Of a stretch of 64,000 nucleotides of DNA, positions 24,181-33,317 are shown one piece after another. Position 1 is the first letter of the stretch, and every line of letters begins with the position of its first letter. Location of the stretch: positions 1 through 64,000 of the forward strand of contig JAKSTN010000005.1 in NCBI GenBank assembly GCA_024402535.1. Direction: 5' to 3'. Source of the stretch: Treponema sp. (GTDB taxonomy: Bacteria > Spirochaetota > Spirochaetia > Treponematales > Treponemataceae). The notes under the pieces were generated by a model. It saw only the letters and a list, made by a program, of their open reading frames with translations. It was not told where the DNA came from and did no database searches. The translations under genes and the position numbers were made by a program.

Positions 24181-25875
24181 ATGAAACGAACAAAAATGTT
24201 GGCTGCCGGTATGGCACTTGCTATGATGGCTTCATCGGTTTTCGCTGCTCCAAAGCAGGAAGGTAATATCAAGAAAATCAAGCCAAAGGCTCCGGTTACA
24301 CTTGATGTTTATTCACAGCTGGCAAACTACTCTGGTATGCAGGAAGGCTGGTTTGCTGATCTTATGCTTCAGAAGTTCAATGTAAAACTGAACATTATTC
24401 CTGAAACAGGCGGAGCATATCAGACACGTATGGAATCAGGAAACCTTGGTGACCTGGTTGTTTGGGGAAATGACGGCGAACAGTATATCAATGCTGTAAA
24501 CGCAGGACTCCTTTATGACTGGGATCAGGATAAACTGGTTCAGAACTACGGACCTTATATCGCTGCAAACATGAAGCATGCTCTTCAGAAAAATAAGTTT
24601 ACTTCAAAAACAGGAAAGATTTACGGATTCGGTCACAACGTTTCAACATCGTCAAAAGATATCCAGGCTTTCTTCTACACATGGGACCTTCGTTATGACC
24701 TTTATGAAAAAATTGGAAAGCCAAAAATTGATGATCTTTACGATATGATTGACGTACTGGCAAAAATGAAGGAAGTTTGTCCAAAAGATGACAACGGAAA
24801 TCCAACATATGGTGTTTCACTTTTCAACGACTGGGATGGAAATATGGTAATGTTCGTTAAGTCACTGGCAACAGCTTACTTTGGATTCGATGAATTCGAC
24901 TTTGGTCTTTACGATCCTGAAACAGGAACTTTCCACGGCTGTCTTGAAGAAAACGGTCCTTATTTCTACACACTTAAATTCTTCAACAAACTTATGCAGA
25001 AAGGTCTCGTAGATCCTGACTCACTTACACAGAAATACAACGGTATGTCAGAAGACTATCAGAACGGTACAGCTTTCTGGAACATTTTCAACTGGATGGC
25101 ATCTGGAACATATAACACAGAAGCTCACCTTGCCGCAGGCAAAGGTATGTACCCTGTAGTTCCTGCAAAGGCACGACCAATCGTTTACGGACAGTCTGTT
25201 TACGGTGGCGAACGCATCTGGTCTATTGGTGCTGACACAAAATATCCAGAACTTTGTATGGCAATTATTAACTGGCTTTCAACTCCAGAAGGATTCCTTA
25301 CAAGTCAGTACGGTCCACGTGGTGTAACTTGGGATATCAGCAAAGACAAGAAACCATACCTGACAGACTTTGGTAAAGTTGCTCTTGCAGATCAGGCAGG
25401 TACACAGATGAAAGCTCCTTACAAAGGAACATACAAAGACGGTTCATTCCAAATTAATAACACAACATGGGGGCTCGATGCTGCAAACCCTATGACACCA
25501 GGTGAACTTTACAACCGCGAAACATGGGCTTCAGAACAGGTTGCTGCAAAGTCTGCTTGCGAAGCTTCATGGCGTGAATGGGGTGGTGCTGCAACTCCAC
25601 AGAAATACATGGAAAAAACAAATTATCTGGTTGCTCCTGGAACAATGTTCTCTCACGATCCAACTCCAAAAGATATGTCTCTTGCATGGAGCCAGGTTGG
25701 AGAATGTATTCGTAACGGTTCATGGAAAGCAATCTATGCTTCATCAGACAAAGAATTTGATGCATGCGTTGCTGAAATGGTAAAACAGGCAAAAGAATAC
25801 GGCTATGATGAATGCTGTGCTTTCACTGTTGAACAGGCAAAAAAACGTGCTGCTGCAGAAAAAGCTGTACGCTAA
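24181..25875 (+). CDS. ABC oligosaccharide-binding protein (LplA/YtcQ-type)
   Basis: 564 aa with a cleavable signal peptide (MKRTKMLAAGMALAMMASSV, cut near VFAAPK). The length over 500 and the TLDVYSQLANYSG start of the mature protein match the large LplA-type binding proteins that partner LplB/LplC permeases and take plant or host oligosaccharides. Its ribosome site TAGGAGG is strong. Encoded 35 bp after the second permease; its ligand cannot be read from the sequence. A GC-rich triple hairpin separates it from yesL. Confidence 0.9.
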   Translation: MKRTKMLAAGMALAMMASSVFAAPKQEGNIKKIKPKAPVTLDVYSQLANYSGMQEGWFADLMLQKFNVKLNIIPETGGAYQTRMESGNLGDLVVWGNDGEQYINAVNAGLLYDWDQDKLVQNYGPYIAANMKHALQKNKFTSKTGKIYGFGHNVSTSSKDIQAFFYTWDLRYDLYEKIGKPKIDDLYDMIDVLAKMKEVCPKDDNGNPTYGVSLFNDWDGNMVMFVKSLATAYFGFDEFDFGLYDPETGTFHGCLEENGPYFYTLKFFNKLMQKGLVDPDSLTQKYNGMSEDYQNGTAFWNIFNWMASGTYNTEAHLAAGKGMYPVVPAKARPIVYGQSVYGGERIWSIGADTKYPELCMAIINWLSTPEGFLTSQYGPRGVTWDISKDKKPYLTDFGKVALADQAGTQMKAPYKGTYKDGSFQINNTTWGLDAANPMTPGELYNRETWASEQVAAKSACEASWREWGGAATPQKYMEKTNYLVAPGTMFSHDPTPKDMSLAWSQVGECIRNGSWKAIYASSDKEFDACVAEMVKQAKEYGYDECCAFTVEQAKKRAAAEKAVR

Positions 25876-25883
25876 TAATTAAA

Positions 25884-25960
25884 GGGGAGGGGGAAAGCCT
25901 TCCCCCTGGGCGGCACTTTGTTGCCGCCACACCCCCTTCTCCGGGGTTCCCCCGGACCCC
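25884..25960. repeat. GC-rich triple hairpin between the binding-protein gene and yesL
   Basis: Three stems in 75 bp: AGGGGGAA (25888-25895) / TTCCCCCT (25900-25907); GGCGGCA (25909-25915) / TGCCGCC (25922-25928); CCGGGG (25941-25946) / CCCCGG (25950-25955). No T-run follows. Base composition is far more GC-rich than the surroundings, as expected for an inserted repeat; it may also stabilise the upstream mRNA. Confidence 0.7.
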
Positions 25961-25981
25961 GTAAAAATGTAACATAAAGTT

Positions 25982-26617
25982 ATGGCGTTTAATCTGAACT
26001 CTTCCTTTTTTAAATTCTGGGACAAACTAATTGATCTTCTTTTCTTGAATCTTATTATGCTTGTCTGCTGTATTCCGGTTATAACAATAGGGCCGGCTGT
26101 AACGGCGGCTTATGCTGTGCTTTTAAAAATGGTAGATGATGAAGAAGGCTATATTTATAAATCATACTTCAAATATTTCAGATCAAATTTTAAAAAGGGA
26201 ATGGTTTTCGGAATTATTTTTATGGCTGCTGTTTATGCTTTATACATTGAATGGCAGTTTGTCACAAAAATGGATGATGTGAATTTTATTCTAATCGTTA
26301 TTGCAATCCTTTCTACTGCAATTGTAATTGCGGCATTGCTTTATGTTTTTCCGTTAACTGCCCGCTATGAAAATACAGTCATTAATACAATTAAAAACTC
26401 ATTTCATATTTCGGTTTATTTTTTTGCTCAGACAATTTTTATTCTTCTAATTGTTGCGCTGGAAATTGCATTATTCATGTGGAACAAATGGCTTATGCTT
26501 GCGGGTATTCTTGTGGGCCCAATGATTGTAATTTATACAATTGCCGCTATGGGGAAAAAAATATTTTTAAAAATTGAAAAAGATAATCCTTGTCCTCATG
26601 TGAATGAGGACAAATGA
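25982..26617 (+). CDS. yesL: YesL family (DUF624) membrane protein
   Basis: 211 aa with five or six membrane helices. The N-terminus (FFKFWDKLIDLLFLNLIMLVC followed by IPVITIGPAVTAAYAVLLKM) is typical of DUF624/YesL, which is nearly always encoded beside Lpl-type sugar importers, as here. Its molecular role is unknown; a chaperone-like or accessory role for the permeases is a common guess. Start at ATG 25982; no clear ribosome site, so it may be read from its own short promoter or from the operon. Confidence 0.88.
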   Translation: MAFNLNSSFFKFWDKLIDLLFLNLIMLVCCIPVITIGPAVTAAYAVLLKMVDDEEGYIYKSYFKYFRSNFKKGMVFGIIFMAAVYALYIEWQFVTKMDDVNFILIVIAILSTAIVIAALLYVFPLTARYENTVINTIKNSFHISVYFFAQTIFILLIVALEIALFMWNKWLMLAGILVGPMIVIYTIAAMGKKIFLKIEKDNPCPHVNEDK

Positions 26618-26620
26618 GAA

Positions 26621-27955
26621 TTATACAACGGCTTTCTTTTTCCAGACGCCGGACCAGTAACGGATCAGACAAACAATACCTGTAACTGTCCAGGTAATGC
26701 AGTTTGTCCACCAGACGCCCCAGTAGCCCAAAGCGGTCTGAGTCAGGATAAGGGCGCCGCTTATGCGGACAACTACTTCGCAGATTCCGTTGATCATAGA
26801 AAATCCTGTGTCACCTGCACCATTTAAAAGACCTCGTGGAATGTAAATCATTCCAAGTCCTGTATAGGCCAGGGAAGTAATGGTCAGAGCTTTTGCACCA
26901 ATTTTAATTACATCAGGATCATTTACAAAAAGAAGACAGATTTTCTGACCAAGAGTGTACATTACTACAAGCATAGTGAGAGCAAAGATGACGGCCATTG
27001 TAACGCCACGGCGGAAACCTTTTTTTACACGTTCCTGGTCATGAGCACCTATGTTCTGGCCTGTGTAAGTGCTCAAAGCATTAGCCAGTGAAGTGAACGG
27101 CTGATGCACAAGACTTTCAACGCGGCCTGCAATTGTATAGGCAGCCATGACAGTTGGTCCGAAACGGTTTACTGTACTTTGCAGTGTAATAACTGAAATT
27201 GAAATCAGCGAATTTTGAAGAGCAATAGGAACTCCAAGTTTAATAGACATAATGATAATCTGTCTGTTAGGTTTAAGCTCGTCTTTGCTTGGACGGAAGA
27301 ATTCATTTTTCTTGACGGCAAAAATGAGGCATCCGATTGCCGAAGCCGCCTGGGAAATCAGTGTGGCAAGTGCAACGCCTGTAACTCCAAGACTAAGCTT
27401 TACTACAAAAATGATATCCAGAATTACGTTGATGACAGAACTTACAATCAGAAAGTAAAGGGGAGTTTTTGAATCTCCAAGGGCGCGAAGAATTGACGAA
27501 GTTCCGTTGTAGAACGCCATGAAAATAATTCCCCAGCCACATGTGATGCGAAGATATGAAACTGAAAGGTGGCGGATTTCATCAGGGACTTTCAGGAACT
27601 TCATGATTCCCGGTGCAAAAATCAGAACAATAAAAGCAACAAAAATTGAAGTTGTAGTTAGAATATAAACTGACGATGCAACTGTACGCTTTACACTTTT
27701 ATAATCGTGGGCGCCGAAATACTGGGAAACGATAACGCCTATTCCCACGGCAAGTCCTGAACTCAAGTTGATAAAGAGAAATGTAAGGGACCCGCAGGCT
27801 CCAACTGCTGCAAGACTGTCTGCTCCTACAAAACGTCCAACGACAATGGAATCAAAAATATTATAAAACTGCTGGAACAAGTTTCCGAATAAAAGAGGCA
27901 GTGCGAACATTAAAAGGTGCTTTGTTGGAGAACCTTTTGTCATATCAGTTGTCAT
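26621..27955 (-). CDS. MATE family efflux transporter
   Basis: 444 aa, 12 predicted helices in two homologous halves, the standard MATE length. Typical segments are LPLLFGNLFQQFYNIFDSIVVGRFVG in the first helix region and GQNIGAHDQERVKKGFRRG in the connector between halves. Exports cationic drugs or metabolites using a Na or H gradient. Convergent with yesL (3-bp gap). A second MATE gene lies at 33318-34667 but the two are not close copies. Confidence 0.92.
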   Translation of the reverse strand: MTTDMTKGSPTKHLLMFALPLLFGNLFQQFYNIFDSIVVGRFVGADSLAAVGACGSLTFLFINLSSGLAVGIGVIVSQYFGAHDYKSVKRTVASSVYILTTTSIFVAFIVLIFAPGIMKFLKVPDEIRHLSVSYLRITCGWGIIFMAFYNGTSSILRALGDSKTPLYFLIVSSVINVILDIIFVVKLSLGVTGVALATLISQAASAIGCLIFAVKKNEFFRPSKDELKPNRQIIIMSIKLGVPIALQNSLISISVITLQSTVNRFGPTVMAAYTIAGRVESLVHQPFTSLANALSTYTGQNIGAHDQERVKKGFRRGVTMAVIFALTMLVVMYTLGQKICLLFVNDPDVIKIGAKALTITSLAYTGLGMIYIPRGLLNGAGDTGFSMINGICEVVVRISGALILTQTALGYWGVWWTNCITWTVTGIVCLIRYWSGVWKKKAVV

Positions 27956-28040
27956 GAGAATATTATTATCGCTTTAGAGAAAATAAAGATATTAAAAAAG
28001 TTCATCAAAATGTAAAAATAGTATGAAAAATAGGAGAATT

Positions 28041-28760
28041 TTACAGAATTTTATCAAAAAGCAGGCAGAAAGCGATAATCATCTGGCCTGCGTAATAGTT
28101 CAGCAGGTTCAGGGCACGAAGACGTTTGTGTGGGCGGTGGGCTATGGAGTTTCCTATGGTGATTATATCACTGGTCATAAAGAAAAAAGCACCAAGAGTA
28201 AATTGTCTTGCTATGTAAGATCTTGTCACAAGCATTTCTGAAAGTGAAACACTGAACATGGAAATCACAATCAGAAGATAAATTGTGCCGAGAACCTTTT
28301 CACCTTTTGAAGTGCGCTTTCCTTTTTTCAGAACAAACAAAATTGTAGGAATGTAAAGAACTGGAAGGAAAATTAAATAGGGAAGCAGAATATGATTTTC
28401 AATCGTCAGCCAGGTTGTGATGTAAAGCAGATGTCCGGTAATGAAAGCTACAGTTCCTGCAAGGTTAAAAAGTTTCGATTTCGTTCCTGTGGAAACTTTG
28501 CAGACTGCACGGAAAATGTCGCCAAGCATGCCGAAGAAAAGCCCAAGACAGATCAGGAGTTTCCAGAAATAAAAGTAATCACATAGAAGATTATCTGAAA
28601 TCAGGGAAACTCCGATAAGTACAAAACAAAAGGCCGCGAGACTTTTAAACCATCCTGCATGAATCAGCCTTCGTTTGTAATCGTAGTAGATGAAAAGGCT
28701 TTCAAAAATCAGACCACAGATGAGAAGAATGAAAATTGCATACAGGAAAAAACAAGTCAT
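28041..28760 (-). CDS. YhhN family membrane protein, paralogue 1
   Basis: 239 aa with about eight helices. It matches the YhhN/TMEM86 family in the FFGMLGDIFRA segment and the C-terminal LLNYYAGQMIIAF. Some members of this family hydrolyse lysoplasmalogen; the substrate here is not known. The neighbouring gene upstream (28772-29464) codes a related protein with the same C-terminal motif, so the pair is a tandem duplication in one operon. Confidence 0.82.
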   Translation of the reverse strand: MTCFFLYAIFILLICGLIFESLFIYYDYKRRLIHAGWFKSLAAFCFVLIGVSLISDNLLCDYFYFWKLLICLGLFFGMLGDIFRAVCKVSTGTKSKLFNLAGTVAFITGHLLYITTWLTIENHILLPYLIFLPVLYIPTILFVLKKGKRTSKGEKVLGTIYLLIVISMFSVSLSEMLVTRSYIARQFTLGAFFFMTSDIITIGNSIAHRPHKRLRALNLLNYYAGQMIIAFCLLFDKIL

Positions 28761-28771
28761 ATTATTTAAAC

Positions 28772-29464
28772 TTAAATGGCAAAAAAGAAAATTGTCAGGG
28801 CGATAATAATCTGACCTGCGTAATAAGTCAGAAGATTAGTTGCGCGAAGTACTTTTGTTTTCTTTGGTCCGAAGGAATTGTAAATCATAATGAAATCACT
28901 TACCACAAAGAAAATGGAACCAATTACAAATAAGATATTCCACAGGTGAATTTCTGATTTTATAAGAACTGCAACTGCTGAACTCATCATTGCTATAACA
29001 ATTATAAGGTAAACATATCCAAAAATTTTAAGGCCTGCAGAAGGTGCTGAAATCTTTTTCATGAGTGGCGGAATGGCGCAAAGAGAAAGTACTGCACAGA
29101 TAGTCAATGCAATCCACCAGGCGGAAGAATTAGTTTTTAAAAGGCTCACAATATAAAGAATGTGTCCTGAAAGAAATGAAAGAATCCCTACTGCAAAAAC
29201 TTTGTTGGACGCTTTACCTTCGATGCACATGCGGGCTTCAAGAAAAATGTCGCCAAGCATTCCAAGAAGGAGTCCGAGAACAATCAGAAATCCGTAGGCA
29301 GAAGGATTGTTCCTGTACAAGACAGCACCAAGAATAACGAAGAAACTTGCTGCAAGTCCCTTTAGAAATGTTGCAGAGTTCATTTTGTTTTTAAACTCGC
29401 AGGCAATAAAAAGACAGTCTAAAGCAAGTCCAATCAGAATAAGAGTAGAAGCTGTGATAAACAT
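28772..29464 (-). CDS. YhhN family membrane protein, paralogue 2
   Basis: 230 aa, about eight helices. It shares with its neighbour the LLGMLGDIFLEA segment, the SGHILYI motif and the C-terminal LLTYYAGQIIIALTIF. Start chosen at ATG 29464, with GAGGT upstream; an earlier in-frame start at 29509 would overlap the divergent purH promoter. The paralogue begins 11 bp after its stop. Confidence 0.82.
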   Translation of the reverse strand: MFITASTLILIGLALDCLFIACEFKNKMNSATFLKGLAASFFVILGAVLYRNNPSAYGFLIVLGLLLGMLGDIFLEARMCIEGKASNKVFAVGILSFLSGHILYIVSLLKTNSSAWWIALTICAVLSLCAIPPLMKKISAPSAGLKIFGYVYLIIVIAMMSSAVAVLIKSEIHLWNILFVIGSIFFVVSDFIMIYNSFGPKKTKVLRATNLLTYYAGQIIIALTIFFFAI

Positions 29465-29535
29465 AAATACCTCACTTTTTTTATAACAAAATGATAGCAA
29501 AAATACCACTAATTGTAAAAAGGCGTTTTTTTCAT

Positions 29536-29541
29536 TATGCT
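29536..29541 (+). promoter_or_regulatory. -10 box of purH
   Basis: TATGCT at 29536-29541 ends 6 bp before the purH ATG, with no ribosome site between, suggesting a leaderless transcript. Confidence 0.45.
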
Positions 29542-29547
29542 CTTGTT

Positions 29548-30720
29548 ATGAAAGAACTCGAATTGAAATATGGTTGTAACCCTAACCAGAAACCTGCAAG
29601 GGTATTTGTTGAAGACGGCGATCTTCCAGTTACAGTAATTAACGGAAGACCGGGATATATCAATCTGCTGGATGCACTGAACGGATGGCAGCTTGTAAAA
29701 GAACTTAAAGAAGCTACAGGACTTCCTGCTGCAACTTCTTTCAAACACGTATCACCAGCCGGTGCTGCTGTTGGACTTCCACTTTCTGATACACTTAAAA
29801 AAATCTACTTCACAGACAATGTTGAACTTACACCTTTAGCATGTGCTTATGCCCGCGCCCGTGGTGCAGACCGCATGTCATCTTTCGGTGACTTCATTTC
29901 TCTTTCTGATGAATGTGATGAAGCAACTGCTCTTCTTATTAAAAAAGAAGTTTCAGACGGTGTTATCGCTCCTTCATATTCAGATAAAGCTCTTGAAATT
30001 CTTAAGGCTAAGAAAAACGGAAACTACTGTGTTCTCCAGATCGATCCAAACTTTGTTCCACCTGCAATCGAAACAAAAATGGTTTTCGGTGTAACATTCG
30101 AACAGGGACACAACTTCCTTAAAATCGACAACTCTTGTCTTGAAAACATTGTTACAAAAAACAAGAACCTTTCAGAAGACGACAAACGCAACCTGGTTAT
30201 TTCTCTTATCGTTCTTAAATACACACAGTCAAACTCAGTTTGTTTCGTAAAAGACGGACAGGCAATCGGTATTGGTGCCGGACAGCAGAGCCGTGTTCAC
30301 TGTACACGCCTTGCAGGACAGAAAGCCGACAACTGGTGGCTTCGTCAGAGCCCACAGGTTCTTGGTCTTCAGTTCGTAGACGGAATCAAACGCGCTGACC
30401 GCGACAATGCAATCGATGTTTACATTGGTGCTGAATACATGGACGTTCTTGCTGAAGGCAAATGGCAGAATATCTTCAAAGTAAAACCTGAAGTATTCAC
30501 ACAGGAAGAAAAAGAAGCATGGCTCAAACAGAATACAAACGTAGCAGTTGGTTCAGATGCTTTCTTCCCATTCGGAGACAACATTGAACGCGCACGCAAG
30601 TCTGGTGTAACTGTAGTAGTACAGCCAGGCGGATCAGTTCGCGATGACCTGGTAATTGAAGCTGCCGATAACTACAACATGGTTATGGCCTTCAATGGCA
30701 TCAGACTCTTCCATCACTAA
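29548..30720 (+). CDS. purH: AICAR formyltransferase, stand-alone PurH domain
   Basis: 390 aa, covering only the AICAR transformylase part of PurH; the usual N-terminal IMP cyclohydrolase (MGS-like) domain is missing. Transfers formyl from 10-formyl-THF to AICAR in purine synthesis. Family marks are the catalytic SFKHVSPAGAAVG near residue 67 and YTQSNSVCFVKDGQAIGIGAGQQSRV in the second half; the C-terminus NGIRLFHH fits the conserved PurH end. Start at ATG 29548; earlier in-frame codons lie before the promoter. Tandem structured repeats begin inside its final codons at 30715. Confidence 0.92.
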   Translation: MKELELKYGCNPNQKPARVFVEDGDLPVTVINGRPGYINLLDALNGWQLVKELKEATGLPAATSFKHVSPAGAAVGLPLSDTLKKIYFTDNVELTPLACAYARARGADRMSSFGDFISLSDECDEATALLIKKEVSDGVIAPSYSDKALEILKAKKNGNYCVLQIDPNFVPPAIETKMVFGVTFEQGHNFLKIDNSCLENIVTKNKNLSEDDKRNLVISLIVLKYTQSNSVCFVKDGQAIGIGAGQQSRVHCTRLAGQKADNWWLRQSPQVLGLQFVDGIKRADRDNAIDVYIGAEYMDVLAEGKWQNIFKVKPEVFTQEEKEAWLKQNTNVAVGSDAFFPFGDNIERARKSGVTVVVQPGGSVRDDLVIEAADNYNMVMAFNGIRLFHH

Positions 30721-30900
30721 TTCACGAAGTGAATTAGTTCCACGAGCTTTGACAAAGTTGTGATTTATAACGGAGTCCCGGCTCGCGCCCAGCACTAATT
30801 TGCGAATGCAAATTAGTACCGCGAGCTTTGACAAAGTTGTGGTATATAACGGAGTCCTGGCTCGCGCCCATCACTAATTCGCGCCCAGCACTAATTTGCG
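30715..30900. repeat. tandem 78/79-bp structured repeats at the purH 3' end
   Basis: Two full units (30715-30792, 30793-30871), then two truncated starts (30872-30888 and from 30889). Each full unit has stem 1 (ACTAATTCAC-GAA-GTGAATTAGT in unit A; ACTAATTTGC-GAAT-GCAAATTAGT in unit B, so two base pairs change together) and stem 2 opened by CGAGCTTTGAC and closed by GGCTCG. The first unit overlaps the last codons CAC TAA of purH. No spacers of equal length and no cas genes, so not a CRISPR array. Confidence 0.85.
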
Positions 30901-30954
30901 TCAATTTGTATAATTTGACATTTTAGAGATAATTTATAAAAGTATGATATAATA

Positions 30955-30999
30955 AAAGCAGTCTTTTTTTTCTATTCAGAGACTGCTTTATTTTTTTTT
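30955..30999 (+). terminator. terminator-like hairpin in the leader of the MCP gene
   Basis: Stem AAAGCAGTCT (30955-30964) / AGACTGCTTT (30980-30989) followed by nine T (30991-30999). A TATAAT box lies at 30948-30953, immediately before the stem, so the hairpin could either end purH-side transcription or act as an attenuator for the chemoreceptor gene at 31020. Confidence 0.65.
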
Positions 31000-31019
31000 G
31001 TTTACGGAGGTCTTCATTT

Positions 31020-32630
31020 ATGTTTAATGGACTTATGCCTTCAGAAGAGCTTATTAAAGATTATTCTCTTGCTGAAAAGAAACAGGTTCCTTATATTGTC
31101 CGGGGAAATGTTGTTGTTACAGTCTGTTTTTTCTTTCTTGCTGTAATTCTTGCTATGGGACATATGAAACTTATAGGACTGGTAACAGTTATTCCTTTGG
31201 GAATTCTGATTTCTGCAATGCTTATGCTGAAAAAAGGGCAGTTGTACAAAGGTTCGCAATTTGTTTCTGTAGGCCTTCTTTGTGGCATTGCTCTGATTGG
31301 GTTTGTTGCTCCTACTTATAATTCGAATCTTGTTCTTTACCGTCAGGCATTATTTGTTGTAGTAATGTGTTTGATTAATATGGTTATTTCTTATCGTCCG
31401 AATCAGATCGCATATTTTTCTATAGGTTCTATTGTTCTCTGGATTGCTTCAGTTGTATTTAGATACGGCTATCTTTTCCAGAGAAATATGGCAGGTGCTC
31501 TTACAAATACAGCAGTAAACACTCTGGCTATTCTTGTTTCAAACATGGTTATCATCAATTTCAAAAAACTTACCAGAAATCTGATGAACAGTTTTGAATC
31601 AACTAACGAAACTTCTCAGGCTGCTCTTGCAAAAGTAACAGCTGTTGTTCATGAATCTAAAGAAGGTTTGAATATCGGGCAGAAGTTGCAGGATTCAACA
31701 GATATAGCCTTAACAAGTGCAGATCATATTGAAGAACTTTATCAGTTCCTGGATGGAGAAGCCAACAATCTTCACAGTCAGGTTAGCATGCTTGATGAAG
31801 CCGGAAATAAAGTTGTATCGCAATCAGAAAAAATGCGTAACAGTGTTAATCTTCAAACTGCTGCAATTACAGGTGTTTCAGCTCAGATGGAACTGATGTC
31901 TGCAAATATTTCAAATATTAATGAAATTGCTGAAAAGCAGAGAAGCGGTATTAATGCAACTCTTGAGTCACTTTCGGCACAGCAGAAACTGCTTGAACGC
32001 CTTGTAAATCAGGTTGAAAAAGTAAAAGGTTCTTCAGATCAGATTGCTGATATTGTTAAGACAATCAACTCTGTTTCTAATCAGACAAAACTTCTTGCTA
32101 TGAATGCTTCTATTGAAGCGGCTCACGCCGGAATTTCAGGAAAAGGATTCAGTGTTATTTCTCTTGAAATCAGAAAACTGTCAGAAGAAACTGCAAGAAA
32201 CGCAGACAAGATTAATGAAACTCTTGAAGAAAATGCTGCAATTGTCAGTGAAACAACTGCTTCTGTAAATGAATTTGCTGCTTATACAAAACAGAGCTCA
32301 ACAGAAATGACAACAACAATGAAAGCCATTGAAGATATTCTTGCCGGTATTTCTGACATGAATGCAGGTTCTCAGGAAATGTTGAATTCTCTTCAGACTG
32401 TTGTTAAGAAATCTGATGAAAATATGGAAATGGTTGAAACTGTTGACCATGAAGTTCGCGGGCAGGGAAGTTCAATCCGTCAGATTTCAGACTTCTCTGA
32501 AAATCTTCTTGGCCGCGTGAATGAGCTTGAAGAAATGCTCACAAACATTAAGAATGCCGTTACAGAAATTAAAGCCCATGCCGCAGATAATCAGGCTGTT
32601 GCAGAAAAAATTTCAGCGGCAATAAACTAA
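31020..32630 (+). CDS. methyl-accepting chemotaxis protein with membrane-embedded N-terminus
   Basis: 536 aa. The first 180 residues hold about six closely spaced hydrophobic helices and no large periplasmic loop, so the sensor is membrane embedded or senses through the membrane. The remainder is a cytoplasmic MCP signalling helix with the conserved hairpin tip NQTKLLAMNASIEAAHAGI, which binds CheA/CheW, flanked by long coiled-coil heptads. It directs flagellar motility. The ribosome site CGGAGG is well spaced. The ligand is unknown. Confidence 0.92.
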   Translation: MFNGLMPSEELIKDYSLAEKKQVPYIVRGNVVVTVCFFFLAVILAMGHMKLIGLVTVIPLGILISAMLMLKKGQLYKGSQFVSVGLLCGIALIGFVAPTYNSNLVLYRQALFVVVMCLINMVISYRPNQIAYFSIGSIVLWIASVVFRYGYLFQRNMAGALTNTAVNTLAILVSNMVIINFKKLTRNLMNSFESTNETSQAALAKVTAVVHESKEGLNIGQKLQDSTDIALTSADHIEELYQFLDGEANNLHSQVSMLDEAGNKVVSQSEKMRNSVNLQTAAITGVSAQMELMSANISNINEIAEKQRSGINATLESLSAQQKLLERLVNQVEKVKGSSDQIADIVKTINSVSNQTKLLAMNASIEAAHAGISGKGFSVISLEIRKLSEETARNADKINETLEENAAIVSETTASVNEFAAYTKQSSTEMTTTMKAIEDILAGISDMNAGSQEMLNSLQTVVKKSDENMEMVETVDHEVRGQGSSIRQISDFSENLLGRVNELEEMLTNIKNAVTEIKAHAADNQAVAEKISAAIN

Positions 32631-32652
32631 TATATATTTAGAAGGAGAATAT

Positions 32653-33312
32653 ATGAAATCAAAAGCAAAACAGATTACTGCAATTTGTGTTCAATTAGCA
32701 GTTGTAATTATGGAAATTATCGCAATCAGTGTTTCAGGTCAGAGACAGGGAACACGTATGTTTATATATTTTACAGAGCTTTCAAATATTTTTGGCGGTC
32801 TTGTTTGTCTGACTTATGCATGCTTCCTTATTGCACAGTTGAAAAGCGGAAAAGCAATTCCTGAATATATGAAGATTTTAAGATTCGTTTCTGCAGGCGC
32901 TCTTGCATTAACATTCTTTACTGTAATCTTTGTTCTGGCTCCAATTGCGGGAAGCAAGCCTGATTACAGCATGAAGGAATCTTACATTGCATATCTTACA
33001 TATGAATCAATGATTGTTACACATACACTGGGACCGATCACAGTTATTCTGTCTTTCCTGTTTCTTGATGACTTTGCTGCAGATAACTTTAAGAAAGTTT
33101 TCTTTGGTATAATTCCAACAGTTCTTTATGTAATTGTTTCTGTAACAATGAATGTTCTGAAAATCTGGGTTGGACCTTACCCATTCCTGCATGTTTATGA
33201 ACAGCCAGTATGGGCAAGTATCATGTGGGTTTTCATAATGATAGGATTTTCTTTTCTTCTCTGCTTCTGCCTTTGGGCCCTTAAGAAGCAGATTAATAAA
33301 AAGAACAGATAA
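32653..33312 (+). CDS. polytopic membrane protein, Pr6Pr-like
   Basis: 219 aa with six predicted helices. The segment YFTELSNIFGGLVCL and the later YPFLHVYEQPVWAS resemble the Pr6Pr family of bacterial membrane proteins (Cys-free, FT-x-LSN motif), whose function is unknown. It begins 22 bp after the chemoreceptor stop with GAAGGAG, so the two may be cotranscribed, but a functional link is only suggested by position. Converges on the MATE gene at 33318. Confidence 0.65.
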   Translation: MKSKAKQITAICVQLAVVIMEIIAISVSGQRQGTRMFIYFTELSNIFGGLVCLTYACFLIAQLKSGKAIPEYMKILRFVSAGALALTFFTVIFVLAPIAGSKPDYSMKESYIAYLTYESMIVTHTLGPITVILSFLFLDDFAADNFKKVFFGIIPTVLYVIVSVTMNVLKIWVGPYPFLHVYEQPVWASIMWVFIMIGFSFLLCFCLWALKKQINKKNR

Positions 33313-33317
33313 TCAGA

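Noticed and set aside
30715..30900. CRISPR-like array after purH
   Set aside because: Repeats are contiguous with no unique spacers of equal length, the unit is 78-79 bp, and no cas genes are present.
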